From RGIG6353 sp964558655 (GTDB lineage: Bacteria; Bacillota; Clostridia; Oscillospirales; SIG627), in NCBI GenBank assembly GCA_964558655.1, contig CAZLEX010000022.1:1-27133 (forward strand): a stretch of DNA of 27,133 bases, read 5' to 3'. Shown in pieces: positions 16,510 to 23,850 of this stretch (position 1 is its first letter; each line of letters begins with the position of its first letter). The notes beneath the pieces are model-generated. The model was not told the origin of the DNA and searched no databases. It saw nothing but the letters and a program-made list of their open reading frames with translations. A program made the translations under genes and the position numbers.

Positions 16510-17424
16510 TTATATTTTTGTTATATCATAAGGAGTATTTTGGTAAACAAAATAATTCAGCCAATTTGAAAAAAGCAAATTTGCGGAACCTCTCCACGAA
16601 ACGAGAGGTGCTTTGGTATCGTCATCGTTCGGATAATAATTTTCCGGAACTTTAATCGGAAGACCTGCTTTTTTGTCTCTCAAATATTCGCTTTCCAGTG
16701 TCCGTGCGTCATATTCCGAATGTCCTGTGACAAAAACTTGCCTGCCGCCGTCGGTCGAAGCACAGTAAAGGCCGGCAATCGGACTTACCGCAAGTATTTT
16801 GAGCCGTTTTTCTGCTCTTACCTCCTCAATATCAACAGTTGTGTGGCGGGAATGAGGTACATAAAAAACATCGTCAAAGCCGCGAAACAGTATCGAATTT
16901 TTGCGTTCAACGGTATGCGGAAAAACTCCGAAAAGTTTTTCGGAGAGAGGCTTTTTGTCAATTCCGAAGTGGTAATAAAGCCCTGCCTGAGCTCCCCAGC
17001 AAATGTGGAAAGTACTTGTAACATTGCTTTTTGACCATTCCATTATTTCACACAATTCGTTCCAATAATCCACCTGTTCAAAAGGCATTTGTTCCACAGG
17101 TGCACCGGTTATTATCATACCGTCAAACTTTCGGTTACGAATTTCATCAAACACTTTGTAAAATGACATAAGATGGTCAGATGATGTATGAGTCGATTTG
17201 TGAGTTGACATCTGCAAAAATTCGAGATTAACCTGTAAAGGAGTATTCCCCAAAAGTCTTGCAAATTGCGTTTCCGTTGCAATTTTCGTAGGCATCAGGT
17301 TAAGAAGCAATATTTCGAGCGGACGGATATCCTGACTTGTTGCTCTTGCATCTGTCATTACAAATATATTTTCTTCTATCAAAGTTTGAGTTGCCGGAAG
17401 AGTATCCGGAATCTTGATGGGCAT
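16510..17424 (-). CDS. metA: Homoserine O-acetyltransferase (MetA family)
   Basis: MetA acylates homoserine, the first dedicated step of methionine synthesis. With the start at ATG 17424 (GGAGG seven bases upstream) the protein has 304 residues and its numbering matches characterised members: nucleophile Cys142 in HICWGAQAG, catalytic His235 and Glu237 in TGHSEYD. Residue 111 in GAPVEQ is Glu; in the family Glu111 favours acetyl-CoA and Gly111 favours succinyl-CoA, so acetyl transfer is predicted. An in-frame upstream start (17445) is rejected because the ribosome binding site lies within that extension. It is monocistronic, with its own promoter and terminator. Confidence 0.94.
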   Translation of the reverse strand: MPIKIPDTLPATQTLIEENIFVMTDARATSQDIRPLEILLLNLMPTKIATETQFARLLGNTPLQVNLEFLQMSTHKSTHTSSDHLMSFYKVFDEIRNRKFDGMIITGAPVEQMPFEQVDYWNELCEIMEWSKSNVTSTFHICWGAQAGLYYHFGIDKKPLSEKLFGVFPHTVERKNSILFRGFDDVFYVPHSRHTTVDIEEVRAEKRLKILAVSPIAGLYCASTDGGRQVFVTGHSEYDARTLESEYLRDKKAGLPIKVPENYYPNDDDTKAPLVSWRGSANLLFSNWLNYFVYQNTPYDITKI

Positions 17425-17458
17425 TTTAACCTCCGCTACATACACATAATGTTAAGTT

Positions 17459-17487
17459 ATTGTAACATTGTTTTTACTTTTTGTCAA
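17459..17487 (-). promoter_or_regulatory. Sigma-A promoter of metA
   Basis: TTGACA (17487-17482) and TACAAT (17464-17459) on the minus strand are separated by 17 bases, a near-consensus match, and a TG precedes the -10 one base away. The predicted leader of under 35 bases leaves no room for a SAM riboswitch or T-box. Confidence 0.8.
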
Positions 17488-17491
17488 GCGA

Positions 17492-17520
17492 TTGACTTTT
17501 ATCCCGCTTTGCTGTAAAAT
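17492..17520 (+). promoter_or_regulatory. Sigma-A promoter of the LtaS-like gene
   Basis: TTGACT (17492-17497) and TAAAAT (17515-17520) are separated by 17 bases, with the start codon 36 bases downstream. Its -35 box is only four bases from the -35 box of the divergent metA promoter. Confidence 0.75.
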
Positions 17521-17556
17521 AATTCGTGTTATAAAGCAGAAATATAGGAGAAAAAA

Positions 17557-19446
17557 ATGGAAAGAATTTGGAATTACTTCAAAAAGCCTATCACCGTACT
17601 TCCGAAAAATTTGTTTTACGGCAGAAAAAAACAAATTGATTTGATACTTCGTGTTCTCGGATACATAGATATTCTGCTTCTGCCTTTTTACGGATATTTA
17701 TCGCTTGAATTGCTCCATTACAACTCAGCCGCAGCTTTGAAAGGACTGTTTGAAACCCGTCCGATTGCCGTGAGTTTTTGCATAACGCTTGTATACATAC
17801 TCTTTTTTTTGCTTTGGCTGCTTTGCAAAAAAGGGTGGGTGGCAGGACTTATTTTTTCTTCCGCATTTATTGCCGTTTCTCTCTCCGATTATTACAAATT
17901 TGTTCTTACGGGAGATTATCTTTATCCTTGGGATATTTTCAATCAGTCGGGGAATGTCGGAGAACTCTTAAGCTTTCTCTCAACTCCGTTGCCTTGGTGG
18001 GAATGGGTTTTGATTGCGGGATTTGCCGTTGCCGTGATTTTTCTGTTTGTTTCAAAACCGGAAGTGCCAGTCAAAGCTTATGTCAGGATACCGATTGTAA
18101 TACTTATCACATTTTTTCTTTTTTCGAAAGTCAATACTCCGGAAAAGGTCAAAGAACTTTTAAACGAAAATCAATTAGAGCTGGAAGATATGGCTTTGCA
18201 GCAGTCCAATTATGAAGAAAACGGCTTTATCGGGGCGTTTACCGTAAATCTTTTGTCAGCCCGTGTGACTGTACCTGAAAATTACAGCCGCGAAACCGTT
18301 GATTCTCTTTTGAACAACTATGTGTATGTTGAGCAAGACGGAGATTTCAGCAATCCGGATATACTAGTCGTTTTGTCTGAAAGTTTTTGGGATGTGAGAC
18401 TTTTGGACGGGGTTGAATTTTCCGAAAATCCGCTGAAAAACTATGATGATATAATTTCTCGGGAAAATACAATCAGCGGAAGATTTTTTACTACTGCTTT
18501 CGGAGGAGGTACTGTCAGACCTGAATTTGAAGTTCTGACCGGACTTACAAGCGATTATCTTCCGGCGGGAAGTATTCCCTGGCAGTACATAAATTCAGCC
18601 ACCGAAAGTTATGTATCGGTTTATCATGATTTAGGGTACAAAACCGTTACAATTCATCCGTATACATCGAGCTTTTATCAAAGAAAAGAGGCTTATCCTC
18701 TTATAGGTTTCGACGAACTTTTTTTTGAAGACAGTTTTTACAGCAATTCCGATATTCCGGTAGAGATTGACGGAAAACAAATAACCGACAAAACATTTGC
18801 CGAACATATAAAAAATTATCTTTCAACTTCCGAAGATCCGGTATTTATTTTCGGAATAAGTATGGAAAATCATCAGCCTTATACAAATAAGTACGGAAAC
18901 CATACAATAACCGTAAAAAGCGACGCTTTAGAGGATTCGGTACTGTCAGATGTGGAAAACTACACTCAGGGCGTTTATCATGCCGACATTGCACTCGGAG
19001 AGCTTGTCGATTTTATCGATTCACGGGAGCGTGATACCGTGCTTGTGTGGTTCGGAGATCATTTGCCGACACTCGGAGCAAATTATGCGGCGTACAGCCA
19101 GTCCGGAATGATAGATCTTGACGGTATGACGAGTGAGATGAAGGAAAAGTTGCAGTCAACGCCGTATCTCATATATGCTAATTTTGAATTGAAATCCGAT
19201 GCAATGCTTTCTGCCGGAAAAGATAATGATATTGCTTCGTATAATCTTCTGAATGCACTTTCAACTCTTATCGGATCTCCTCGTACACCGTTAATGCAGT
19301 TTTTGGAAGATTACTATAAGGCTTTCCCATATTACAATGTACGACTTTTTGCAGATGTTTTTCCGGATTCGGTTTGGGAGTATACCAAAGCACATTCTTT
19401 AATCACTTATGACAGAACAGTCGGAAAGAGATATTCTCTCGAATAA
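17557..19446 (+). CDS. LTA synthase family sulfatase-fold membrane protein
   Basis: The 629-residue protein has about five N-terminal membrane helices (roughly residues 28-215) followed by an extracellular sulfatase-like domain, the layout of lipoteichoic acid synthases that transfer glycerol phosphate from phosphatidylglycerol. Metal and catalytic residues line up: Glu275 in VLSESFWD, the Thr319 nucleophile in GGGTVRPEFE, and Asp501-His502 in WFGDHLP. LtaS relatives also include primases and other phosphoglycerol or phosphoethanolamine transferases, so the exact acceptor is unknown. ATG 17557 has AGGAG upstream. It is transcribed alone. Intact. Confidence 0.88.
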   Translation: MERIWNYFKKPITVLPKNLFYGRKKQIDLILRVLGYIDILLLPFYGYLSLELLHYNSAAALKGLFETRPIAVSFCITLVYILFFLLWLLCKKGWVAGLIFSSAFIAVSLSDYYKFVLTGDYLYPWDIFNQSGNVGELLSFLSTPLPWWEWVLIAGFAVAVIFLFVSKPEVPVKAYVRIPIVILITFFLFSKVNTPEKVKELLNENQLELEDMALQQSNYEENGFIGAFTVNLLSARVTVPENYSRETVDSLLNNYVYVEQDGDFSNPDILVVLSESFWDVRLLDGVEFSENPLKNYDDIISRENTISGRFFTTAFGGGTVRPEFEVLTGLTSDYLPAGSIPWQYINSATESYVSVYHDLGYKTVTIHPYTSSFYQRKEAYPLIGFDELFFEDSFYSNSDIPVEIDGKQITDKTFAEHIKNYLSTSEDPVFIFGISMENHQPYTNKYGNHTITVKSDALEDSVLSDVENYTQGVYHADIALGELVDFIDSRERDTVLVWFGDHLPTLGANYAAYSQSGMIDLDGMTSEMKEKLQSTPYLIYANFELKSDAMLSAGKDNDIASYNLLNALSTLIGSPRTPLMQFLEDYYKAFPYYNVRLFADVFPDSVWEYTKAHSLITYDRTVGKRYSLE

Positions 19447-19474
19447 AGATAAAAAAGAGATTGCATCAAAAAAT

Positions 19475-19519
19475 AAAAGCAACAGTACAAATCCCAAAAG
19501 GCAAAATGCTGTTGCTTTT
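19475..19519 (+). terminator. Terminator-like hairpin after the LtaS-like gene
   Basis: An 11-bp perfect stem (AAAAGCAACAG 19475-19485 with CTGTTGCTTTT 19509-19519) encloses a 23-base loop, followed by GATAACGATTTTT. The loop is long and the T-run interrupted, so termination efficiency is uncertain, but its place 29 bases after the stop codon fits. Confidence 0.5.
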
Positions 19520-19592
19520 GATAACGATTTTTAAAAAAGCTTACGAAGTAAAGATGTTTCCAAAACTTTTGTACATAAGTGAAAAATACTTT

Positions 19593-19917
19593 TTAGGCAA
19601 AGCTGACATAACTTCTGAGTGCAACTTCTTCCATAAGCATCTTAATATCACTGCGACAGTCCCAAAGCATCTCCGAATACAGTGCAACGGGATACATAAT
19701 ATTTTCTTTAAACATTCCGTCCTCAACGAGAGCAAATGCACAGAAGTCTCCGCCTTTTATGTCGCATATTTCTCTTATCATTTCATATGCTTTGTCTGTA
19801 TTCGTTATCCAACCCGCCTGTATATATCGCCATATTCTCCTTTTGCGTTCAATTCTGTTTTCTTTCATATGTTTCGAGCAGTTCCCGATTGTCCATATAT
19901 GATTGCAATTTTTTCAT
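19593..19917 (-). pseudogene. Frameshifted short gene of unknown function
   Basis: ATG 19917 has a GGAGTG ribosome binding site seven bases upstream and opens a 22-codon frame that stops at TGA 19851-19849. The neighbouring frame, from 19868, continues for 91 residues and ends VALRSYVSFA. Removing one A from the AAAA run near 19857 would join them into a protein of about 107 residues. The C-terminal stretch with YPVALYSEMLWD recalls the ends of some large glycoside hydrolases, so this may be the remnant of an internally deleted enzyme gene; that resemblance is an impression, not a search result. It is divergent from the damaged AraC regulator, which supports a former sugar-use or similar locus. 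Confidence 0.45.
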
Positions 19918-19934
19918 AATTTTTCACTCCTTTT

Positions 19935-19963
19935 TTGACAAATTTAGTTTATAGCTGTAATAT
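19935..19963 (+). promoter_or_regulatory. Promoter of the AraC-family pseudogene
   Basis: TTGACA (19935-19940) and TAATAT (19958-19963) are separated by 17 bases, about 77 bases before ATG 20041. The -35 box is perfect, so the damaged regulator may still be transcribed. Confidence 0.55.
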
Positions 19964-19969
19964 AATTGT

Positions 19970-19998
19970 ATCATACTTATATTGAGTTTAATATACAA
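19970..19998 (-). promoter_or_regulatory. Candidate promoter of the divergent frameshifted gene
   Basis: On the minus strand TTGTAT (19998-19993) and TATGAT (19975-19970) are separated by 17 bases, about 50 bases before ATG 19917. The region is AT-rich, so the match is weaker evidence than for the plus-strand promoter. Confidence 0.35.
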
Positions 19999-20040
19999 AT
20001 TTTGGAGAAAATATAAAACTGTATTGACTTGGAGAAGAAA

Positions 20041-20967
20041 ATGTTCAGAGATGAATTTAAAGAAAGATATACCACAATTCCATTTGCTTTTTTCAGGCAT
20101 ACTGTCAACAAGGTTCCAAAGAGATTATTACTCACTACCATCGGGAGATTGAACTTATTTTGATTACAGAAGGTTCGGCAGAGTTTTATATAAATTCCAA
20201 ATGCTATTCCGTAAAAAAAGGAGATATTTTAATTGTTCCTCCTTATGCATTTCACCGCGGGAACACGACAGAAAACACGGTGAACTCTTATGATTGTATT
20301 TGTTTCGATTTGTGTCTTTTGTGTGACGAAAGCTTAAAAAACGGGTTGGAATCACAGGCACTTTCAATAAATTCGGTAATTTTCGAATCTTCTCCTTATT
20401 CCGAACAGTTTGCAAACATATATAAGAAATGCTCTTATTGCCTGCAAGAGAGACGAAACAGGGTGGGAGCTTGAAGCGGTCGGAAATATATCGTTACTGT
20501 TCGGATGCTTAAAACAAAATCATTTAATATCACAAAATTTTGAAATCCATAGGGAAAATGAGTTTGCTGAAAAGGTAATGCTTTATCTGAACAAAAACAT
20601 ATCTGTTCCCTTAACTTCCCGCAGTGTCGCAAATGAGCTTTATATGAATCACAGTTATTTTTGTCGATTATTCAAAAAGACATTCGGCTGTCCGTTTGAA
20701 AAATATGTTTTAATTTATAAGCTGGAAAAGTCCAGGCTGTATTTGACGAATACTACGCTCCCCGTTAATGAAATTGCGTTTCTCTTAGGGTTTCAAAATT
20801 GCAGTTATTTCGGAAAGACCTTTAAAGAACGGTTTCATATAACTCCGCTTGCTTACCGAAAAAAACAACTCGGCCTTTTGATTATGAACATAAAAAAGCA
20901 CAGAAAAAAATTTTTGTGCTTTGTGTCGAAAAATATCTGTTTTTCATATGTGAAACGGAAATATTAA
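20041..20967 (+). pseudogene. AraC-family transcriptional regulator with two frameshifts
   Basis: ATG 20041 (GGAGAAG upstream) starts MFRDEFKERYTTIPFAFFRH. At about 20101-20106 the reading must lose one base to continue as QGSKEIITHYHREIELILI in the second frame. A second shift at about 20425-20438 leads into ACKRDETGWELEAVGNISLL in the third frame, which stays open to 20967. Restored, it is about 308 residues, the normal length: an N-terminal cupin-like sensor domain (HYHREIE, GDILIVPPYAFHRG) and an intact C-terminal double helix-turn-helix (LTSRSVANELYMNHSYFCRLFKK; VNEIAFLLGFQNCSYFGKTFK). Such proteins usually control a neighbouring sugar or virulence-type operon; here only a damaged short gene is adjacent. 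The last 185 codons (20410-20967) could still be translated from an internal start. Family is certain; loss of function is likely. Confidence 0.8.
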
Positions 20968-20971
20968 AAGC

Positions 20972-21003
20972 AAAAATCCCTTGAAAAAAATCAAGGGATT
21001 TTT
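20972..21003. terminator. Bidirectional terminator between the AraC pseudogene and tRNA-Gln
   Basis: A perfect 13-bp stem (AAAAATCCCTTGA 20972-20984 with TCAAGGGATTTTT 20991-21003) has a six-base A loop. It lies four bases after the regulator stop codon and 24 bases beyond the 3' end of the convergent tRNA, with a T-run on either strand. Confidence 0.85.
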
Positions 21004-21026
21004 CGGCGACATCAATCTATGTCAAC

Positions 21027-21100
21027 TGGCTGCGGAACTAGGATTCGAACCCAGACAAACAGAGTCAGAGTCTGTCGTGCTACCTTTACACAATTCCGCA
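21027..21100 (-). tRNA. tRNA-Gln (anticodon CUG), CCA encoded
   Basis: Read on the minus strand from 21100, the acceptor TGCGGAA pairs with TTCCGCA. The anticodon stem ACAGA/TCTGT closes the loop CTCTGAC (anticodon CTG, reads CAG glutamine). The T arm is CTGGG-TTCGAAT-CCTAG, with one G-U pair. The discriminator G73 is followed by genomically encoded CCA (21029-21027). The length is 74 nt including CCA. All four arms form. Confidence 0.93.
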
Positions 21101-21118
21101 ATATTCTCAACGGAGAAT

Positions 21119-21147
21119 AGTATATACTAAAGTCTTAAAAAAGTCAA
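21119..21147 (-). promoter_or_regulatory. Promoter of tRNA-Gln
   Basis: TTGACT (21147-21142) and TATACT (21124-21119) on the minus strand are separated by 17 bases, ending 19 bases before the tRNA 5' end. Confidence 0.7.
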
Positions 21148-21217
21148 GATAAATATTTCTGTTTTTAATGAAAAAATTCAATCAAATTTCAAAAAGCAAT
21201 GATTTTTTACAAAAATG

Positions 21218-21246
21218 TTGACAATTTGACAAATAGATGATATAAT
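21218..21246 (+). promoter_or_regulatory. Consensus sigma-A promoter of the glycine-riboswitch/transporter unit
   Basis: TTGACA (21218-21223) and TATAAT (21241-21246) are both perfect consensus hexamers separated by 17 bases. A strong constitutive start followed by a riboswitch places control of the gene in the leader RNA. Confidence 0.88.
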
Positions 21247-21265
21247 TTCGCTGTTATTCAATGAA

Positions 21266-21375
21266 GCAGTCGGAAAAATTTGACCGGCTGTGGAGAATAC
21301 TCCGGAGAATCTCTTATAAGGGTGCCGAAGGTGCAAGGCGTACTGCCGAATCTCTCAGGCAAAAGGACGGAATAA
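21266..21375 (+). ncRNA. Glycine riboswitch, single aptamer with upstream hairpin
   Basis: The conserved glycine aptamer core is visible: CCGGAGAATC, then GGTGCCGAAGGTGCAA (about 21321-21336) and TCTCAGGCAAAAGGAC (about 21352-21367). Only one aptamer is present (about 21297-21375). An eight-pair hairpin (21266-21273 with 21284-21291, two wobbles) lies directly 5' of it, as expected for a ghost aptamer of the type-2 singlet class, which from family knowledge is usually linked to glycine transport genes. The downstream gene is an AGCS-family amino acid symporter, which fits. Confidence 0.88.
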
Positions 21376-21403
21376 AACAATGTTGTCTGTCTGAATTTTT
21401 CGG

Positions 21404-21432
21404 AGCTGTCGTTTGACGGCTTATTTTATTTT
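21404..21432 (+). terminator. Leader terminator, likely riboswitch expression platform
   Basis: A seven-pair hairpin AGCTGTC-GTTT-GACGGCT (21404-21421) is followed by a T-rich tract TTATTTTATTTT up to 21432, then by the AGGAGG ribosome binding site of the transporter. Its position between aptamer and start codon suggests regulated transcription termination; the competing fold was not worked out. Confidence 0.55.
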
Positions 21433-21446
21433 AAGGAGGCTTCATT

Positions 21447-22889
21447 ATGGAAGCAAAATTGCTCAATATAGTTAAGACAGTCAATTCGTATCTGTCCGAC
21501 TATATTCTTATCGTCTTACTTATAGGAGTAGGACTGTTTTATACTTTTAAAACACGCTTTGTCCAAATTCGCTGTTTTAAAGAAGGTATTAAAAAAGTTT
21601 TCGGTGATCTTTCTCTCAAAGGCGGAAAAAACAAATCCGGGCTTTCATCGTTTCAGGCACTTGCAACTGCGGTTGCCGCTCAGGTAGGAACCGGTAACAT
21701 TGTCGGTGCGTCCGGGGCAATTCTCACGGGCGGTCCCGGTGCTATTTTTTGGATGTGGATTATAGCATTTCTCGGAATGGCTACGATATACGCCGAAGCG
21801 GTTTTGGCTCAGGAAACCCGTGTGACCGATAAAAACGGAGAAATTCACGGTGGACCGGTATATTACATAAAAAGAGCGTTTACCGGAAAATTCGGAACTT
21901 TCCTTGCTACATTTTTCTCTGTTGCCACAGTCCTTGCACTCGGATTTATGGGAACTATGGTACAATCAAATTCGATCGCAGAATCCATCAATACCGCATT
22001 CGGCATTGAAGCGTGGATTGTAGGGCTTGTACTTGTTTTGGTTTCGGCATTTATTTTTCTCGGCGGAATACAGAGAATTGCTTCCGTTACCGAAAAAATG
22101 GTGCCGCTTATGGCGGGAATTTTTCTTCTCGGAGGTTTGGCGGTAATAATTGTTAACATTAAAGCCGTTCCGGCTACTTTTGCGATGATATTCAAGTATG
22201 CATTTACACCTCAGGCAATGATAGGAGGCGGTATAGGTGCCGCATTAAAGACAGCAATCAGTCAAGGTGCCAAAAGAGGTCTCTTTTCAAACGAGGCGGG
22301 CATGGGTTCAACTCCTCATGCTCATGCACAGGCAAATGTTGAAAAGCCGCACGATCAAGGTGTAGTTGCAATGATAGGTGTATTCATTGATACATTTGTT
22401 GTGCTCACAATGACGGCACTTGTTGTTATATCTTCCTTGTACGCAAAAGACGGTGCTTTGCTTAACGGTCTTGTCGGCGACGCTTATCAAAACGCCGTTT
22501 CCGGAGATGCCGCGATAATCGGAAAGTCAAATGCGATGCAGGTCGCTGTAACTAACTCTTTTCCGTCACTTGGAAATTTCGGTAATATATTTGTTGCAAT
22601 ATGTCTTTTCTTCTTTGCTTTTTCGACCATTATCGGCTGGAACTTCTTCGGGAAGCTTAATATTCAATGGCTTTTCAAAAACAAGAAATGGGCGGTTGTT
22701 TTATACTCCGTAATTGCAATAGGTTTTATATTCTTGGGAACTCTTTTGAAAAACGATTTTGTGTGGGAACTTACCGATTTCTTTAATTATCTCATGGTTC
22801 TTCCGAACGCAATTGCTTTGATTGCTCTTTCAAAAATAGTAAAAAATTCCGCTCTAAATGCCAAAAAAGACAAAAAAGTCAAAAAATAA
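21447..22889 (+). CDS. Alanine/glycine:cation symporter (AGCS family)
   Basis: This 480-residue inner-membrane transporter imports alanine or glycine with sodium or protons. Family motifs are GTGNIVGASGAILTGGPGA (about residues 77-95, unwound helix substrate site) and LFSNEAGMGSTPHAHA (about 279-294); about eleven hydrophobic helices are visible. AAGGAGG lies upstream of ATG 21447. The glycine riboswitch in the leader supports glycine as a physiological substrate and feedback control by it; some AGCS members instead carry alanine or glutamine. Intact and the usual length. Confidence 0.93.
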   Translation: MEAKLLNIVKTVNSYLSDYILIVLLIGVGLFYTFKTRFVQIRCFKEGIKKVFGDLSLKGGKNKSGLSSFQALATAVAAQVGTGNIVGASGAILTGGPGAIFWMWIIAFLGMATIYAEAVLAQETRVTDKNGEIHGGPVYYIKRAFTGKFGTFLATFFSVATVLALGFMGTMVQSNSIAESINTAFGIEAWIVGLVLVLVSAFIFLGGIQRIASVTEKMVPLMAGIFLLGGLAVIIVNIKAVPATFAMIFKYAFTPQAMIGGGIGAALKTAISQGAKRGLFSNEAGMGSTPHAHAQANVEKPHDQGVVAMIGVFIDTFVVLTMTALVVISSLYAKDGALLNGLVGDAYQNAVSGDAAIIGKSNAMQVAVTNSFPSLGNFGNIFVAICLFFFAFSTIIGWNFFGKLNIQWLFKNKKWAVVLYSVIAIGFIFLGTLLKNDFVWELTDFFNYLMVLPNAIALIALSKIVKNSALNAKKDKKVKK

Positions 22890-22895
22890 TTGATA

Positions 22896-22920
22896 TAATC
22901 CCCTCGATACGAGGGGATTA
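22896..22920 (+). terminator. Hairpin after the AGCS transporter gene
   Basis: An 11-bp perfect stem TAATCCCCTCG / CGAGGGGATTA with a three-base ATA loop lies seven bases after the stop codon. The tract after it is AT-rich but not a clean T-run, so partial read-through into the reductase genes, for which no separate promoter was seen, is plausible. Confidence 0.6.
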
Positions 22921-22952
22921 ATTAATTTATTTAATAGAGAGGAGAAAAAATA

Positions 22953-23840
22953 ATGATTTATGTTACACTGTCAAATGGCGTAAAAATGCCACAACTCGGC
23001 TACGGAGTTTATCAAGTGACAAAAAACGAATGTAAGCGGTGCGTCACCGACGCATTGAATGTAGGATACCGTTTGATTGATACTGCACAAAGTTATTTTA
23101 ATGAAGAAGAGGTTGGAGAAGCGATTTCCGAATCGGGTATTCCGAGAGAAGATATTTTTCTCACTTCTAAAGTATGGATAGGTAACTACGGTTATGAGGA
23201 GTGTAAAAAATCTTTGACGGAATCTATGGAAAAGCTACAGACGGAATATATTGATTTAATGCTTTTACATCAGCCTTTTTCCGACTATTACGGGGCATGG
23301 CGTGCATTGGAAGAATTTTACGAAAAAGGAAAATTAAGAGCTATCGGAATTTCCAACTTTTATCCTGATCGCATGGTAGATATATCTTCTTTTTCAAAAA
23401 TCGTGCCCATGGTCAATCAAATAGAATTACACCCATATAATCAGCAATATGAATCTAAAAAATGGAATGAAAAATACGGATTGATTACTGAAGCGTGGGC
23501 ACCTTTGGGAGAGGGAAGAAAAGGCATATTCGAAGCAAAGGAATTGATTGAAATTTCAGAAAAACACAAAAAAACCGTAGCACAGATTATCCTTCGCTGG
23601 CATTTGCAACGCAATGTCGTTGTTATACCGAAATCGACACATTTATCACGCATGAAAGAAAATTTTGATATTTTCGACTTCGAGTTGTCAGATGATGATA
23701 TGATAAAAATTGCGGGTATGGATTTAAAAAGCAGTGCCTTTTCCTCACATTCGGATCCGCAAATGGTCGAGTGGTTTGTAAATATGGTTGATCAGAGAAA
23801 AAATCAAACAGACTGTACGAAAGAAAAAAAGAATTGGTGA
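22953..23840 (+). CDS. Aldo/keto reductase
   Basis: This is an NADPH-dependent carbonyl reductase with a TIM barrel, 295 residues. The catalytic tetrad is in place: Asp43 and Tyr48 in RLIDTAQSY, Lys73 in LTSKVWI, and His106 in LLHQPF. The GISNFYP and VVIPKSTHLSRMKENFDIFDF blocks line the cofactor site. It resembles the 2,5-diketo-gluconate reductase/YvgN-like group; the substrate cannot be told from sequence. GGAG lies nine bases before ATG 22953. It ends ten bases before a flavodoxin-fold gene, suggesting a redox gene pair. Confidence 0.92.
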   Translation: MIYVTLSNGVKMPQLGYGVYQVTKNECKRCVTDALNVGYRLIDTAQSYFNEEEVGEAISESGIPREDIFLTSKVWIGNYGYEECKKSLTESMEKLQTEYIDLMLLHQPFSDYYGAWRALEEFYEKGKLRAIGISNFYPDRMVDISSFSKIVPMVNQIELHPYNQQYESKKWNEKYGLITEAWAPLGEGRKGIFEAKELIEISEKHKKTVAQIILRWHLQRNVVVIPKSTHLSRMKENFDIFDFELSDDDMIKIAGMDLKSSAFSSHSDPQMVEWFVNMVDQRKNQTDCTKEKKNW

Positions 23841-23850
23841 TGTAAAAGTT

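Noticed and set aside
17425..17556. SAM riboswitch or T-box before metA
   Set aside because: The promoter lies only about 35 bases from the start codon, leaving no room for either RNA.
19593..21100. Integrative element inserted at the 3' end of tRNA-Gln
   Set aside because: The pseudogenes lie next to the tRNA 3' end, but no direct repeat of that end was seen at the far side and there is no integrase; the terminator lies between them.
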